A stretch of DNA of 64,000 bases, from NCBI RefSeq assembly GCF_002150785.1, contig NZ_MTAZ01000014.1, positions 1-64,000 of the forward strand, written 5' to 3'. The DNA comes from Arenibacter amylolyticus (GTDB lineage: Bacteria; Bacteroidota; Bacteroidia; Flavobacteriales; Flavobacteriaceae). The position numbers and the translations under genes are program-made. Under the pieces are notes generated by a model. The model ran no database searches, was not told the origin of the DNA, and was given only the letters and a program-made list of their open reading frames with translations. This document shows positions 44,257 through 52,525 of this stretch, in pieces; position 1 is the stretch's first letter, and each line of letters starts with the position of its first letter.

Positions 44257-45639
44257 ATGGAAATGGTTGTAGATATGGATACGGGTATTGTAGCCTCCTT
44301 TACGGAGCAAATAAAGGGGGAGGTAATTATGCCGTCTCACGAAGATTATCATCGTAGCAGAAAGGTATATAACGGGATGATAGATAAAAGTCCTGGAATG
44401 ATAGTAAAATGTGTTGATGTAGCCGATGTAATAGCCTCCGTTAACTTTGGGCGAGAAAACAACTTATTGATTGCCGTGAGATCTGGGGGACACAATGGAG
44501 GTGGTTTGGGAATATGTGATGATGGCCTGGTTATAGATTTATCGGGTCTCAAAAATGTCCGCGTGGATACCTCCAATAATACGGTACGGGTAGGCGGGGG
44601 CAACCTATGGGGCGAGGTAGACCATGCTATCCATGCCTTTGGATTGGCTATTCCCTCAGGAATAATATCTACCACTGGCGTTGGGGGCCTAACACTTGGT
44701 GGAGGAGTAGGACATCTTTCCAAGAAATTTGGACTTACCATTGATAACTTGTTGGAGGCCGATATGGTCTTGGCGGATGGTAGTTTTGTAACGACAAACA
44801 AAGATCAACACTCAGATTTATTCTGGGCCATCCGTGGGGGTGGAGGAAACTTTGGGGTGGTAACCTCCTTTAAATTTCAGGCTCATCCCATTAAAACTGT
44901 AATTGGTGGGCCAACCCTATGGCCAATAGAACAGGTAGCGGAAATTATGGCGTGGTACGATAAATTTATCAGGAGTGCTCCGGATGATCTAAATGGATTT
45001 ATAGCTACGATGGTTATACCTGGACCTCCTTTTCCAGAATTCCTACACAATAAACAGTTTTGTGGAATTGTGTGGTGTTATACTGGGGATCCCGATAAAT
45101 TTGACGCGCTCTTTAAAGAGGTTTTGGATCTTAACCCCATATTTCAACATGTTGGAGAAATGCCGTATCCTTCTATTCAAACTTTATTTGATAACATGCT
45201 TCCTCCAGGCCTGGAATGGTATTGGAGGGCCGACTTTTTTAATGAATTAGGGCAGGAAATACGGGAGGCTCATTTGGAATATGGTTCTAAAATTCCGACC
45301 GTTTTATCCCAGATGCATTTATACCCAATACTAGGTGCTGCCAGTAGAGTTGGGCCAGAGGATACTGCCTGGGCCTATAGGGATGCTAGCTATGCGGGTG
45401 TTATTGTGGGGGTAGACCCTAATCCAGAAAATAGGGAGCTCATCACAGATTGGTGTAAAAATTATTGGAAAGCCCTTCATCCGTATTCGGCAGGAGGAGC
45501 CTATTCAAATTTTATGATGAATGAGGGACAAGATCGGGTAAAAACTAGCTACCGACACAACTATGATCGACTGGTAAAAATGAAGCAAAAATACGATCCC
45601 ACTAACTTGTTTAAGGTCAATCAAAACATAAAACCATAA
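44257..45639 (+). CDS. FAD-linked oxidoreductase (berberine-bridge-enzyme-like)
   Basis: A 460-residue VAO/BBE-family flavoprotein. The FAD-binding PCMH domain contains the covalent-attachment histidine in VRSGGHNGGG and the loop TGVGGLTLGGGVGHLSKKFGLTIDN; the C-terminal BBE segment is YDPTNLFKVNQNI. The cysteine that gives bicovalent FAD in plant BBE is not present at the usual site, so a single covalent linkage is expected. Members oxidise alcohols, sugars or phenols with O2. No signal peptide is apparent. Substrate unknown; the upstream cupin may share its pathway. Confidence 0.88.
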   Translation: MEMVVDMDTGIVASFTEQIKGEVIMPSHEDYHRSRKVYNGMIDKSPGMIVKCVDVADVIASVNFGRENNLLIAVRSGGHNGGGLGICDDGLVIDLSGLKNVRVDTSNNTVRVGGGNLWGEVDHAIHAFGLAIPSGIISTTGVGGLTLGGGVGHLSKKFGLTIDNLLEADMVLADGSFVTTNKDQHSDLFWAIRGGGGNFGVVTSFKFQAHPIKTVIGGPTLWPIEQVAEIMAWYDKFIRSAPDDLNGFIATMVIPGPPFPEFLHNKQFCGIVWCYTGDPDKFDALFKEVLDLNPIFQHVGEMPYPSIQTLFDNMLPPGLEWYWRADFFNELGQEIREAHLEYGSKIPTVLSQMHLYPILGAASRVGPEDTAWAYRDASYAGVIVGVDPNPENRELITDWCKNYWKALHPYSAGGAYSNFMMNEGQDRVKTSYRHNYDRLVKMKQKYDPTNLFKVNQNIKP

Positions 45640-45728
45640 GAATTGATCTTATTAATATAAGCATTGTAGAGTTACGTTCCAGAATTTACTCAGGTAGTTA
45701 AAAAAGGAAGAGTTTGACTATAAGTAGT

Positions 45729-45770
45729 GGTTTAGCCTCTATTTTTCCCAAGTGAAATAGAGGCTAAACC
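45729..45770. terminator. Perfect 16-bp hairpin between convergent genes
   Basis: Arms 45729-45744 and 45755-45770 are exact inverted copies around a 10-base loop. There is no T-run on either side, so it may end transcription from both directions by a less standard route or protect 3' ends. Confidence 0.6.
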
Positions 45771-45809
45771 TGCTAATTACCCATTATAGCGTAATATAAT
45801 TGTAATAAC

Positions 45810-46490
45810 CTATTTACTTAAGGCCTCTAGTAGCTTTTCTGCCACTAATTTGGAGGAAGCGGGATTTTGCCCTGTAATTAAATTTCCATCTTGAAGCGCA
45901 TAAGCCTCCCAATCTCCCGCTTTGGAATAGATACCTCCCTTTTCCTTTAGCATATCCTCTACCAAAAATGGAACCACATCCTTAAGTTGAACCGCAGCTT
46001 CCTCAGAATTGGTAAATCCCGTTACTTTTTTTCCTTTTACCAAAGGACTGCCTTCACTGCTAGTAACCTCTTTTAGTGCGGCTGGTGCGTGACAGACAAA
46101 AGCAATAGGTTTCTTTTGATTATTAAAACTTTCAATAAGTTGAACAGACGTACTATCCGTTGCCAAATCCCATAAGGGACCGTGACCACCTGGATAAAAA
46201 ACGGCGTCATAATCACTAGCTTTTATATCGGCTAATTTATGGGTGTTTTTAATTTTTTCCTGCGCCTCCGGATCCTTCTTGAAACGCTCCGTATCCTCCG
46301 TACGCGCATCTGGAGTGTCACTGCTGGGATCAATAGGGGCAGGGCCACCTTTGGGGGTAGCCAAGGTTATGGTTGCGCCCTTATCCAATAAGGTATAGTA
46401 GGGATTGGCAAATTCCTCGATCCAAAAACCCGTTTTCTTGCCAGTGTCGCCCAATTTATCATGGGATGTTAATACAAATAATATGTTCAT
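45810..46490 (-). CDS. DJ-1/PfpI (Hsp31-like) type 1 glutamine-amidotransferase-fold protein
   Basis: A 226-residue DJ-1/PfpI superfamily protein. The nucleophilic-elbow cysteine is in AFVCHAPAAL, with GGHGPLWDL and an acidic residue upstream (NPYYTLLDKGATI region), matching Hsp31-like glyoxalase III/deglycase proteins. It probably detoxifies methylglyoxal or repairs glycated groups. It is the third gene of a minus-strand set with an MDR reductase and a TetR regulator, all consistent with reactive-carbonyl defence. Confidence 0.88.
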   Translation of the reverse strand: MNILFVLTSHDKLGDTGKKTGFWIEEFANPYYTLLDKGATITLATPKGGPAPIDPSSDTPDARTEDTERFKKDPEAQEKIKNTHKLADIKASDYDAVFYPGGHGPLWDLATDSTSVQLIESFNNQKKPIAFVCHAPAALKEVTSSEGSPLVKGKKVTGFTNSEEAAVQLKDVVPFLVEDMLKEKGGIYSKAGDWEAYALQDGNLITGQNPASSKLVAEKLLEALSK

Positions 46491-46538
46491 CTTCTTAATT
46501 TTTTAGATTAGTAATTCATTTATCGATTATTAAAATCA

Positions 46539-47537
46539 TTATGCTTTAACAATCATTTTCCCTTTGTTCTTTCCTTTAAAAAGGTCTAGAAATGCTTGGG
46601 GCGTACTTTCAAATCCCTCTACAATAGTTTCCGTATAGGATAACTTACCCTCTGCTAGCCATGTTGCTAATTGTTCTATTGCTTCAGGGAATTTGTCAGC
46701 GTAATTAGAGACGATAAACCCTTGCATTAAGGCACTATTTTTAATTAGGAAGGGCTGTACACTTATACTTTTCGGTAGTTCGGTATTATTATATACGGAA
46801 ATAGCACCGCAAATAATCATCCGTGCAAATCGGTTAATGTTAAAGAGTACTGCATCGGATATGGGTCCGCCTACATTGTCAAAATAAATATCAATTCCAT
46901 TGGGACAGGCTTTTTTCAGCGCGGCAGTCATATCTTCGGTACTGTTGTAATTTATAGCGACATCAAATCCAAAATCGGATTCCAGCATTGCTACCTTCTC
47001 ATCCGTACCTGCTATACCCACTACTTTGAGACCTAATATTTTTCCAATCTGTCCCACAACGCTTCCAACGGCCCCTGCAGCTCCCGAAACCACTAAGGTT
47101 TCTCCCGCTTTTGGTTTTCCAATTTGTGTAAGGCCGAGATAGGCGGTAAGTCCCGTCATACCCAATATGCCCAAATAAGCACTAAGGGGAGCCTTATTTC
47201 CGTCTATTTTTAATAAGCCCTCTCCTGTGGAAATTTGACTCGTTTTCCATTCTAACATCCCAGATACAAATTCCCCTTCTTTAAACTGATCGTTTTTGGA
47301 ATCCACTACTTTGGCAACCACGCCAGAAGTGATAGGTTTCCCCAATTCAAAAGGAGGGATATACGATTTGGCATCGCTCATTCTACCCCGTAAATAGGGG
47401 TCTACGGATATATAAGTGGTTTCCAAAATCATTTCTCCCTCCTGGGGTTGCAGTTCTTCCTCTGTGCTTATAAGTTTAAAATCCGATAAAGTGGGGGTGC
47501 CCACAGGGCGCTGGTTTAATAGTATTGTTTTTGTCAT
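46539..47537 (-). CDS. NADP-dependent MDR-family oxidoreductase (CurA/leukotriene-dehydrogenase type)
   Basis: Zinc-free medium-chain reductase of 332 residues. It begins with the family block LNQRPVGTPTLSDFKL, has YISVDPYLRGRMSD, the nucleotide motif VVSGAAGAVGSVVGQIGKILG and YFDNVGGPISDAVL. Relatives reduce alpha,beta-unsaturated ketones and aldehydes with NADPH. It sits between the DJ-1-like gene (48 bases downstream) and the TetR gene (70 bases upstream) on the same strand, suggesting a three-gene electrophile-response operon. Confidence 0.92.
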   Translation of the reverse strand: MTKTILLNQRPVGTPTLSDFKLISTEEELQPQEGEMILETTYISVDPYLRGRMSDAKSYIPPFELGKPITSGVVAKVVDSKNDQFKEGEFVSGMLEWKTSQISTGEGLLKIDGNKAPLSAYLGILGMTGLTAYLGLTQIGKPKAGETLVVSGAAGAVGSVVGQIGKILGLKVVGIAGTDEKVAMLESDFGFDVAINYNSTEDMTAALKKACPNGIDIYFDNVGGPISDAVLFNINRFARMIICGAISVYNNTELPKSISVQPFLIKNSALMQGFIVSNYADKFPEAIEQLATWLAEGKLSYTETIVEGFESTPQAFLDLFKGKNKGKMIVKA

Positions 47538-47607
47538 AATGTTCTATTTTAATTCAATTATTATTGAATACTGATTATTATACTTAATAAGGAGTTTTTA
47601 GCTTAAC

Positions 47608-48201
47608 TCATTTAAATCTATTTGGAACCGATATACTGTTCCATGCTGCCCGGTACGCTTGTTCCAAATCTACCTCATCTATTTTAAAGGCACCTCGGTT
47701 TTGCATCACCATAAGAAAAGACAATGGGTTTATAGTATATGCGTAGAGTAGGTAGGGGGAAATGGGTTTAATAATACCTTCCTTTTGTCCGCGCTCCCAT
47801 AAATCTAATAGCGGCTGCAAATGCACCAATCCTTTTTGTCTACTATCCTCCGAAATCATAGGGGTATTGTCGCATTGGGCTAAAAACAAAGCTTCTTCTG
47901 TTTCCTTTAGCTTGAAATCGGCAATCCGCCTCCAGATAATTTCAAATCCGGCTTCTACCGGTAATTTAGGATCATAGTTTTCAAAGGCATAGGAAGTAAA
48001 TTGCGATTTTACTTCCAAGTATACCTTGTTTACTAAATCTTGCTTGTTTTCAAAGTATAGGTAAATAGTAGCTGGGGACACATTGGCCATTTTTGCAATT
48101 TTGGACATTGGGGCAGCATGAAAGCCATTGTTGTTTACTAAACTGATAGTCGCTTCCATTAAAGCATTCCGTTTATCAATACTTTTTTTAAGTTTTACCA
48201 T
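47608..48201 (-). CDS. TetR/AcrR family transcriptional regulator
   Basis: A 197-residue TetR-type repressor. The N-terminal helix-turn-helix is MSKIAKMANVSPATIYLYFENKQDLVNKVY; the rest is a helical ligand-binding dimerisation domain of the usual length. It is the first gene of the minus-strand set with the MDR reductase and DJ-1-like protein and probably represses them until an electrophile binds. A palindrome upstream fits a self-operator. ATG 48201 gives the expected short basic N-terminus. Confidence 0.9.
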   Translation of the reverse strand: MVKLKKSIDKRNALMEATISLVNNNGFHAAPMSKIAKMANVSPATIYLYFENKQDLVNKVYLEVKSQFTSYAFENYDPKLPVEAGFEIIWRRIADFKLKETEEALFLAQCDNTPMISEDSRQKGLVHLQPLLDLWERGQKEGIIKPISPYLLYAYTINPLSFLMVMQNRGAFKIDEVDLEQAYRAAWNSISVPNRFK

Positions 48202-48251
48202 AACATATTGGATTAAGGTGGTTTACCATCCATATATTGGAGATATAAAAC

Positions 48252-48293
48252 CAAAGGTATTGCGAAAGTAGCAAAACTGAATGAACATTCATT
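48252..48293 (-). promoter_or_regulatory. -7 box and palindromic operator of TetR operon
   Basis: On the minus strand TACCTTTG (48259-48252) matches TAnnTTTG, 51 bases before the TetR ATG. At 48280-48293 a 14-base palindrome (AATGAA, CA centre, TTCATT) overlaps the -33 position, where a bound repressor would block polymerase. The rest of this 324-base gap is unremarkable. Confidence 0.6.
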
Positions 48294-48525
48294 TTTCTAA
48301 TCCGACTTTAACAGGAAATTAGTACCGTGTGAAGCCTTGGTAAAAGGGGACTATAGTATGCGATTGTGCAAAATAAACTGGGGGAATAACTGTTGGGGGA
48401 GATTAAACTTATATCTCTTCAAAACAAGTAGGATGGGTATTTAAATTTTTGGATGAAATTTTAGCTGTTTAAAGATAATGAATAAGGATAAGATAAAATT
48501 ATGCGCCTTGTGTTTATAGTGCGTG

Positions 48526-48861
48526 TTAGTATAATATATTATCAAGGTGCTGACGCAATCTATCTTCACTTAAAAGAAAGTTCTTATCCGTTTTAAACAC
48601 CGTCATAACCTCCTGTTTAATTTGGCTTAGTTCTTTATAGGAATAATCGAATACAGCAATACCATTTTCAATTTTCTCTATACAACTGTCCTCATCATCA
48701 TTTAAAAATTCGGCATACACGCGATCAAAGGTTCCCCCGTCAATTTTAGATTTTATAAATTCCAATTCTTCGGCCGACACCCTAGCGTCTGCATTGGCAC
48801 AAAGCAGCAAAATATAAATTTTCAATTCTGTTTTAGACCAGTGGAATCTGTTGTTTTTCAT
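48526..48861 (-). CDS. Small TerB-like helical protein
   Basis: A 111-residue soluble, all-helical acidic protein. The N-terminal WSKTELKIYILLLCANADARVSAEELEFIKSKI block resembles the TerB/DjlA-N fold, where acidic residues bind divalent metal. No membrane segment or signal. Function unknown; tellurite resistance should not be assumed. It stands alone between the TetR operon and the NhaC gene. Confidence 0.6.
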   Translation of the reverse strand: MKNNRFHWSKTELKIYILLLCANADARVSAEELEFIKSKIDGGTFDRVYAEFLNDDEDSCIEKIENGIAVFDYSYKELSQIKQEVMTVFKTDKNFLLSEDRLRQHLDNILY

Positions 48862-49094
48862 GGTCGCATCGTTTTTTAACGTTCAGATAATAATGACCTC
48901 ACAGTCTTTTTAGCTTTTTTTATTCTCATAATTATACAGGCATAGCCTCCCATAGACTGAAGCGCTTATATAAAGCATTATCCAACTAAAATCCAAGAGG
49001 TTCGGGACGAAGGGAGCCTATTGGTGTCCGAAAGAATAGTTTATATTATCGAAGGATAAAATCACTATAAAATACAGCTCCCAATTGCAGGTAT

Positions 49095-50414
49095 CTAATT
49101 AACAAGGGCTTGTCTTTTGCCGAATAATGGCCTAATACCGATAAAAAGTAGCGTCCAAATTAAAAGAATATAAAGGTACCAGCTGTTAGAGATGAGTTCT
49201 AAATAATCCAATCTTCCTTTCGAAAGGCTTAAAATCATCAATACCTGTGCACCATAAGGTAGTAGTCCTTGTGATATACAAGAGAAAATATCCAAGATAG
49301 AAGCAGTTTTCTTATTGTCTAACCCGTAGTCATCGTTTATTTTTTTGGCAATAGATCCTACAATTATAATAGATACCGTATTGTTTGCGATCGCCATATT
49401 AACGCTTGCTACCAAGGCTCCAATGCCATACTGTGCAGAAGCTTTACCTTTTATTAGGCCCTTTATCTTTTCAAGAATATAGGCAATCCCCCCATTTTTT
49501 GCTACCAAAGCAGCCAAACCACCTGAAAGAAGAGACAACAAGAATATTTCCGTCATATTGGTAAATCCAACATAAGCAATCTTAGTCGATTCCAGTAGCG
49601 TGAAATCCCCATACAGGATTCCTAGTGCGCCACCGGACAGAACACCTAAAAGCAGCACTACAAAAACATTAACCCCTAAAACAGATAGGGCAATAACCAA
49701 TAAATAAGGCATAATTTTTATAGCGGAATAGTTTTGGGAAACCACTTCGGCATCTTGGTCCTGGACCCCCAATCCTTGAATAATGAGGATTAGGATAGTG
49801 AAAAGTGCAGCCGGTAGGGCAATTTTAATATTCTGTTTAAACTTATCACTCATCTTACAGCCAAGAGATTGGGTAGCTGCAATTGTGGTATCGGAAATTA
49901 ATGATAGGTTATCTCCAAACATGGCGCCCCCCAATAAGGCACCGCACATAATTGGGAGGGAAACATTACCAGCATCGGCAAAGCCTACTACTATTGGCGC
50001 CAAAGCGACTATAGAGCCTACGGAGGTCCCAGTGGATATGGATAAAAAGGAGGCTATAATGAAAATTCCAAAATAAATATATTGGAGGTCTATATAATGT
50101 AATCCAAAATTAACAATGGCATCTACACTACCTGTAGCTTCGGTGATAGCGGCAAAAGCCCCGGCCAAGAGATAAATAAGGCACATGGTCAGTATCTTAT
50201 CATCTCCACATCCTTTCAGCAGCGTCCCAATTTTAGAATTTATAGACCGTTTAAAAATTAAAAAGGCAACTATAATTCCGGCAATAACCGCTATAGGGGA
50301 AGGTAAAGCGTAAAAATCATTTAGGTAGATCCCAGCGCCTAAGAAAGTAAATACAAAAACCAATAGAGGAATTAAGGCTGAAAAATTGGGGCTGGGCTGT
50401 TTTAGGGATGCCAT
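49095..50414 (-). CDS. nhaC: Na+/H+ antiporter, NhaC family
   Basis: A 439-residue polytopic membrane protein with about eleven hydrophobic segments. It has the NhaC-family hallmarks: GAFAAITEATGSVDAIVNFGL, FLSISTGTSVGSIVALAPI, PIMCGALLGGAMFGDNLSLISDTTIAAT and a C-terminal half with IANNTVSIIIVGSIAKKI and SCISQGLLPYGAQV. It exchanges Na+ (or possibly an amino acid or organic ion, since the family includes lactate/malate antiporters) for protons, which suits a marine organism. Monocistronic. Confidence 0.88.
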   Translation of the reverse strand: MASLKQPSPNFSALIPLLVFVFTFLGAGIYLNDFYALPSPIAVIAGIIVAFLIFKRSINSKIGTLLKGCGDDKILTMCLIYLLAGAFAAITEATGSVDAIVNFGLHYIDLQYIYFGIFIIASFLSISTGTSVGSIVALAPIVVGFADAGNVSLPIMCGALLGGAMFGDNLSLISDTTIAATQSLGCKMSDKFKQNIKIALPAALFTILILIIQGLGVQDQDAEVVSQNYSAIKIMPYLLVIALSVLGVNVFVVLLLGVLSGGALGILYGDFTLLESTKIAYVGFTNMTEIFLLSLLSGGLAALVAKNGGIAYILEKIKGLIKGKASAQYGIGALVASVNMAIANNTVSIIIVGSIAKKINDDYGLDNKKTASILDIFSCISQGLLPYGAQVLMILSLSKGRLDYLELISNSWYLYILLIWTLLFIGIRPLFGKRQALVN

Positions 50415-50885
50415 TTGATATGTTTAATGGAATTTCAAAAAGAAGCGGGTTGGCCATGGAAATAGGGGTAACATTGGTTCCAAATCCATTTGGCTTATCC
50501 CTTTAGCACCTTGCTCGTTAATGCAGGTTGCTATCCCTTTTTGGAGATTCTTGATAATTAAGTGGGCAAAAATAACCCTTTACCTTACAACAGGTCTCTA
50601 AAAATGGGATTTTTATTTTATGGGTTCATAGGTTTCATCTTAGCTACGGTGGCTAAAGGTTAAAAACAGTGGGAGTCTTAGGGAAAGAAGGCTTTAGGTG
50701 GGGTAGCTACTAAGATTTACAGAGGATATTTTGTAGCAAAAAAAAGGATAAGGGCTGAGATTCCTGCTCTAAAAAATAGGGCAAATTTGAAAAAAAAATG
50801 AAATAAATCAAATAAATTACTGAATTCTAAATTATTGTCACCACATTTGCATACTTAAAGTATTTACAATTTAATTATTATTACA
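50415..50885. other. Divergent intergenic region, nhaC and cspA
   Basis: About 470 bases. On the minus strand a TATTTTTG box at 50574-50567 could serve nhaC. Toward cspA there is CACATTTG at 50842-50849, one base off the -7 consensus, leaving a leader of roughly 30 bases. No other ORF or repeat is recognised. Confidence 0.4.
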
Positions 50886-51080
50886 ATGAACAAAGGAACA
50901 GTAAAATTCTTCAATGACACTAAAGGTTTTGGTTTTATCACTGAAGAAGGCGTAGAAAAAGATCATTTTGTACACATCTCTGGATTAATTGACGAGATTC
51001 GCGAAGGCGATGAAGTTTCTTTTGATCTTCAGGAAGGTAAAAAAGGATTGAACGCAGTAAACGTAAAAGTAATCGACTAA
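50886..51080 (+). CDS. cspA: Cold-shock protein, CspA family
   Basis: A 64-residue single cold-shock domain. RNP1 is KGFGFI and RNP2 is DHFVHIS, the RNA-contacting aromatic motifs; it begins MNKGTVKFFNDT and ends GLNAVNVKVID. It melts RNA secondary structure at low temperature or in growth transitions. It matches the C-terminal domain of the protein at 22338. It has a strong terminator and is monocistronic. Confidence 0.95.
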   Translation: MNKGTVKFFNDTKGFGFITEEGVEKDHFVHISGLIDEIREGDEVSFDLQEGKKGLNAVNVKVID

Positions 51081-51100
51081 GATATATTTGAATGTTTATA

Positions 51101-51129
51101 AAAGCCTGTCACGTAATGTGACAGGCTTT
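51101..51129 (+). terminator. Rho-independent terminator of cspA
   Basis: A 12-bp stem (51101-51112 with 51118-51129), 5-base loop and long T-run, 20 bases after the cspA stop. It may also serve the convergent PycTM-like gene. Confidence 0.92.
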
Positions 51130-51169
51130 TTTTTTGCCTTTTAATCGGGGATTGGCTTTTTGGGAAGCC

Positions 51170-51763
51170 TTATTCAGATAGAACCGAAATAAAAATTCCG
51201 GAAACTAGTAAAAGAAACAATAACAGGAGGCTAAAAGCCAAGAAGCGAATAGCTCTATTTACAAGTTTAAATTTTGCATCGGCGATTTTAGAATTAACAT
51301 AAATTTGCTGTCCCAATTGATCAAAAAGCTCCACCTCATCCAAACTAACCTTATAAAAGGTTTTTGAAAATTCTTTTATCCCACCATACTTGGTAATTAC
51401 ATCTTCGAAAAAAAACATATTCTTATCAAATTTCCCCTCAATCTTGGGCATAAAACAGCGAATACTAAAATAAATAGACGCTATGGTAAGGCAGGTCCAT
51501 ACTGCCATTAATAGGTAGATATAGGTATACTCCTTGGCTGTAGACAAAATGTGAGCATGATTTAGATAAATAATATTAAACAAAATACCATAAAAAGAGA
51601 GAATGAGTCCGGCCTTTATTTCCGAGGCTTTAATGAGTCCAAAGACATAATTGATACTTCCCCAATAATGATCTACCAAGTCTTCCGTATGGCTTCCTCT
51701 TCTATAGGGTGGCATTAGTTTTTCTGTATGTAATTCTTTTGGTGGTTGCTGTGGTTGGTCCAT
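51170..51763 (-). CDS. Pycsar-effector-like (PycTM/DUF5706) membrane protein
   Basis: A 197-residue membrane protein matching the DUF5706/PycTM pattern: an N-terminal amphipathic helix ending in ASEIKAGLILSFYGILFNIIY, a second hydrophobic hairpin (YTYIYLLMAVWTCLTIASIYF), a cytoplasmic FFFEDVI...EFSKTF region, and QIYVNSKIADAKFKLVNRAIRFLAFSLLLLF before the last membrane segment. In Pycsar phage defence such proteins are cyclic-pyrimidine-activated and disrupt the membrane. No PycC-type single-domain cyclase is directly attached; the nearest cyclase gene, at 52497, is on the other strand. Defence function here is unproven. Confidence 0.75.
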   Translation of the reverse strand: MDQPQQPPKELHTEKLMPPYRRGSHTEDLVDHYWGSINYVFGLIKASEIKAGLILSFYGILFNIIYLNHAHILSTAKEYTYIYLLMAVWTCLTIASIYFSIRCFMPKIEGKFDKNMFFFEDVITKYGGIKEFSKTFYKVSLDEVELFDQLGQQIYVNSKIADAKFKLVNRAIRFLAFSLLLLFLLLVSGIFISVLSE

Positions 51764-52039
51764 AAATCAAAGCTTATATATCTATTAAGGGGGTATTGCT
51801 CCAACACCTTTATGCAAGAACTACTACAAGATACTAAATACCCTTCATTAAATTGTTTTACAGATTCTCCTTTCCTCATTTTTTTCATAGACTTAATGAG
51901 TTGTTTTGAGCCAATTTGTTACATTGGATAATTAATAACTCCCTTCCGGACATTAAAAGGGGTGATTCGTCCTAATTTTAGACCTACCAAAGTATTTGTA
52001 TACTACTTTAAGGAGAATAATGTATAAATATGTCCGACT

Positions 52040-52525
52040 ATGTGTACCTCTAAGAACTATTTCGTTTTATTAGTAATGGCATTGCTGATGTTCCAAGGTA
52101 TTACCTATGCACAAATTACACATGTTGTAACCCTGCACGTAGATCCGGAGTATTTGGACCAGGGCAACAACAAGAAAGCTTATTCCTTTACAGTAAGCGA
52201 TGAAACTGAAACAGAAAATGAAGATGATCCTGAGACCTTCACTATTATTGTAAATGAAGAGGATGAAATTGCTTGGGAAGGTGTTACCAAAGAGGGAGAG
52301 GCTATAGATATAGAAGCAATAATCATAGAAGATGATGTTGACAATCCCCACCGAAGAAATATATTTAGAAGTAGAAAGCTTAACGGTAGAAGGGGGCAAG
52401 ATCACCCTAGAAAAAAGGTGAAAGGGAAGGTAAAAAAGAACACTAAGGGCAACACGTATAAATACATCATTCAATTTAGTCTAGAGGGTAATACCTATGA
52501 AATTGATCCGAAAATTAGGGTGTAA
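52040..52525 (+). CDS. Secreted hypothetical protein with acidic and basic halves
   Basis: A 161-residue exported protein, unrecognised. A signal peptide (FVLLVMALLMFQGITYAQ) is followed by a highly acidic middle (SDETETENEDDPETF, IIVNEEDE, IIIEDDVD) and a very basic stretch near 118-145 (RRNIFRSRKLNGRRG, KKVKGKVKKNTKG), ending in a short strand-rich tail. Its last 29 bases overlap the start of the TPR-cyclase gene in another frame, so the two are co-transcribed. A periplasmic partner or ligand sensor for the cyclase is possible but is inference only. Confidence 0.7.
   Translation: MCTSKNYFVLLVMALLMFQGITYAQITHVVTLHVDPEYLDQGNNKKAYSFTVSDETETENEDDPETFTIIVNEEDEIAWEGVTKEGEAIDIEAIIIEDDVDNPHRRNIFRSRKLNGRRGQDHPRKKVKGKVKKNTKGNTYKYIIQFSLEGNTYEIDPKIRV

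Noticed and set aside
52070-52474. 134-codon minus-strand ORF opposite the secreted-protein gene
   Set aside because: The plus-strand ORF has a clear signal peptide and overlaps a real gene; the antisense frame has Phe/Tyr/Ile bias expected from reading an acidic coding region backwards.
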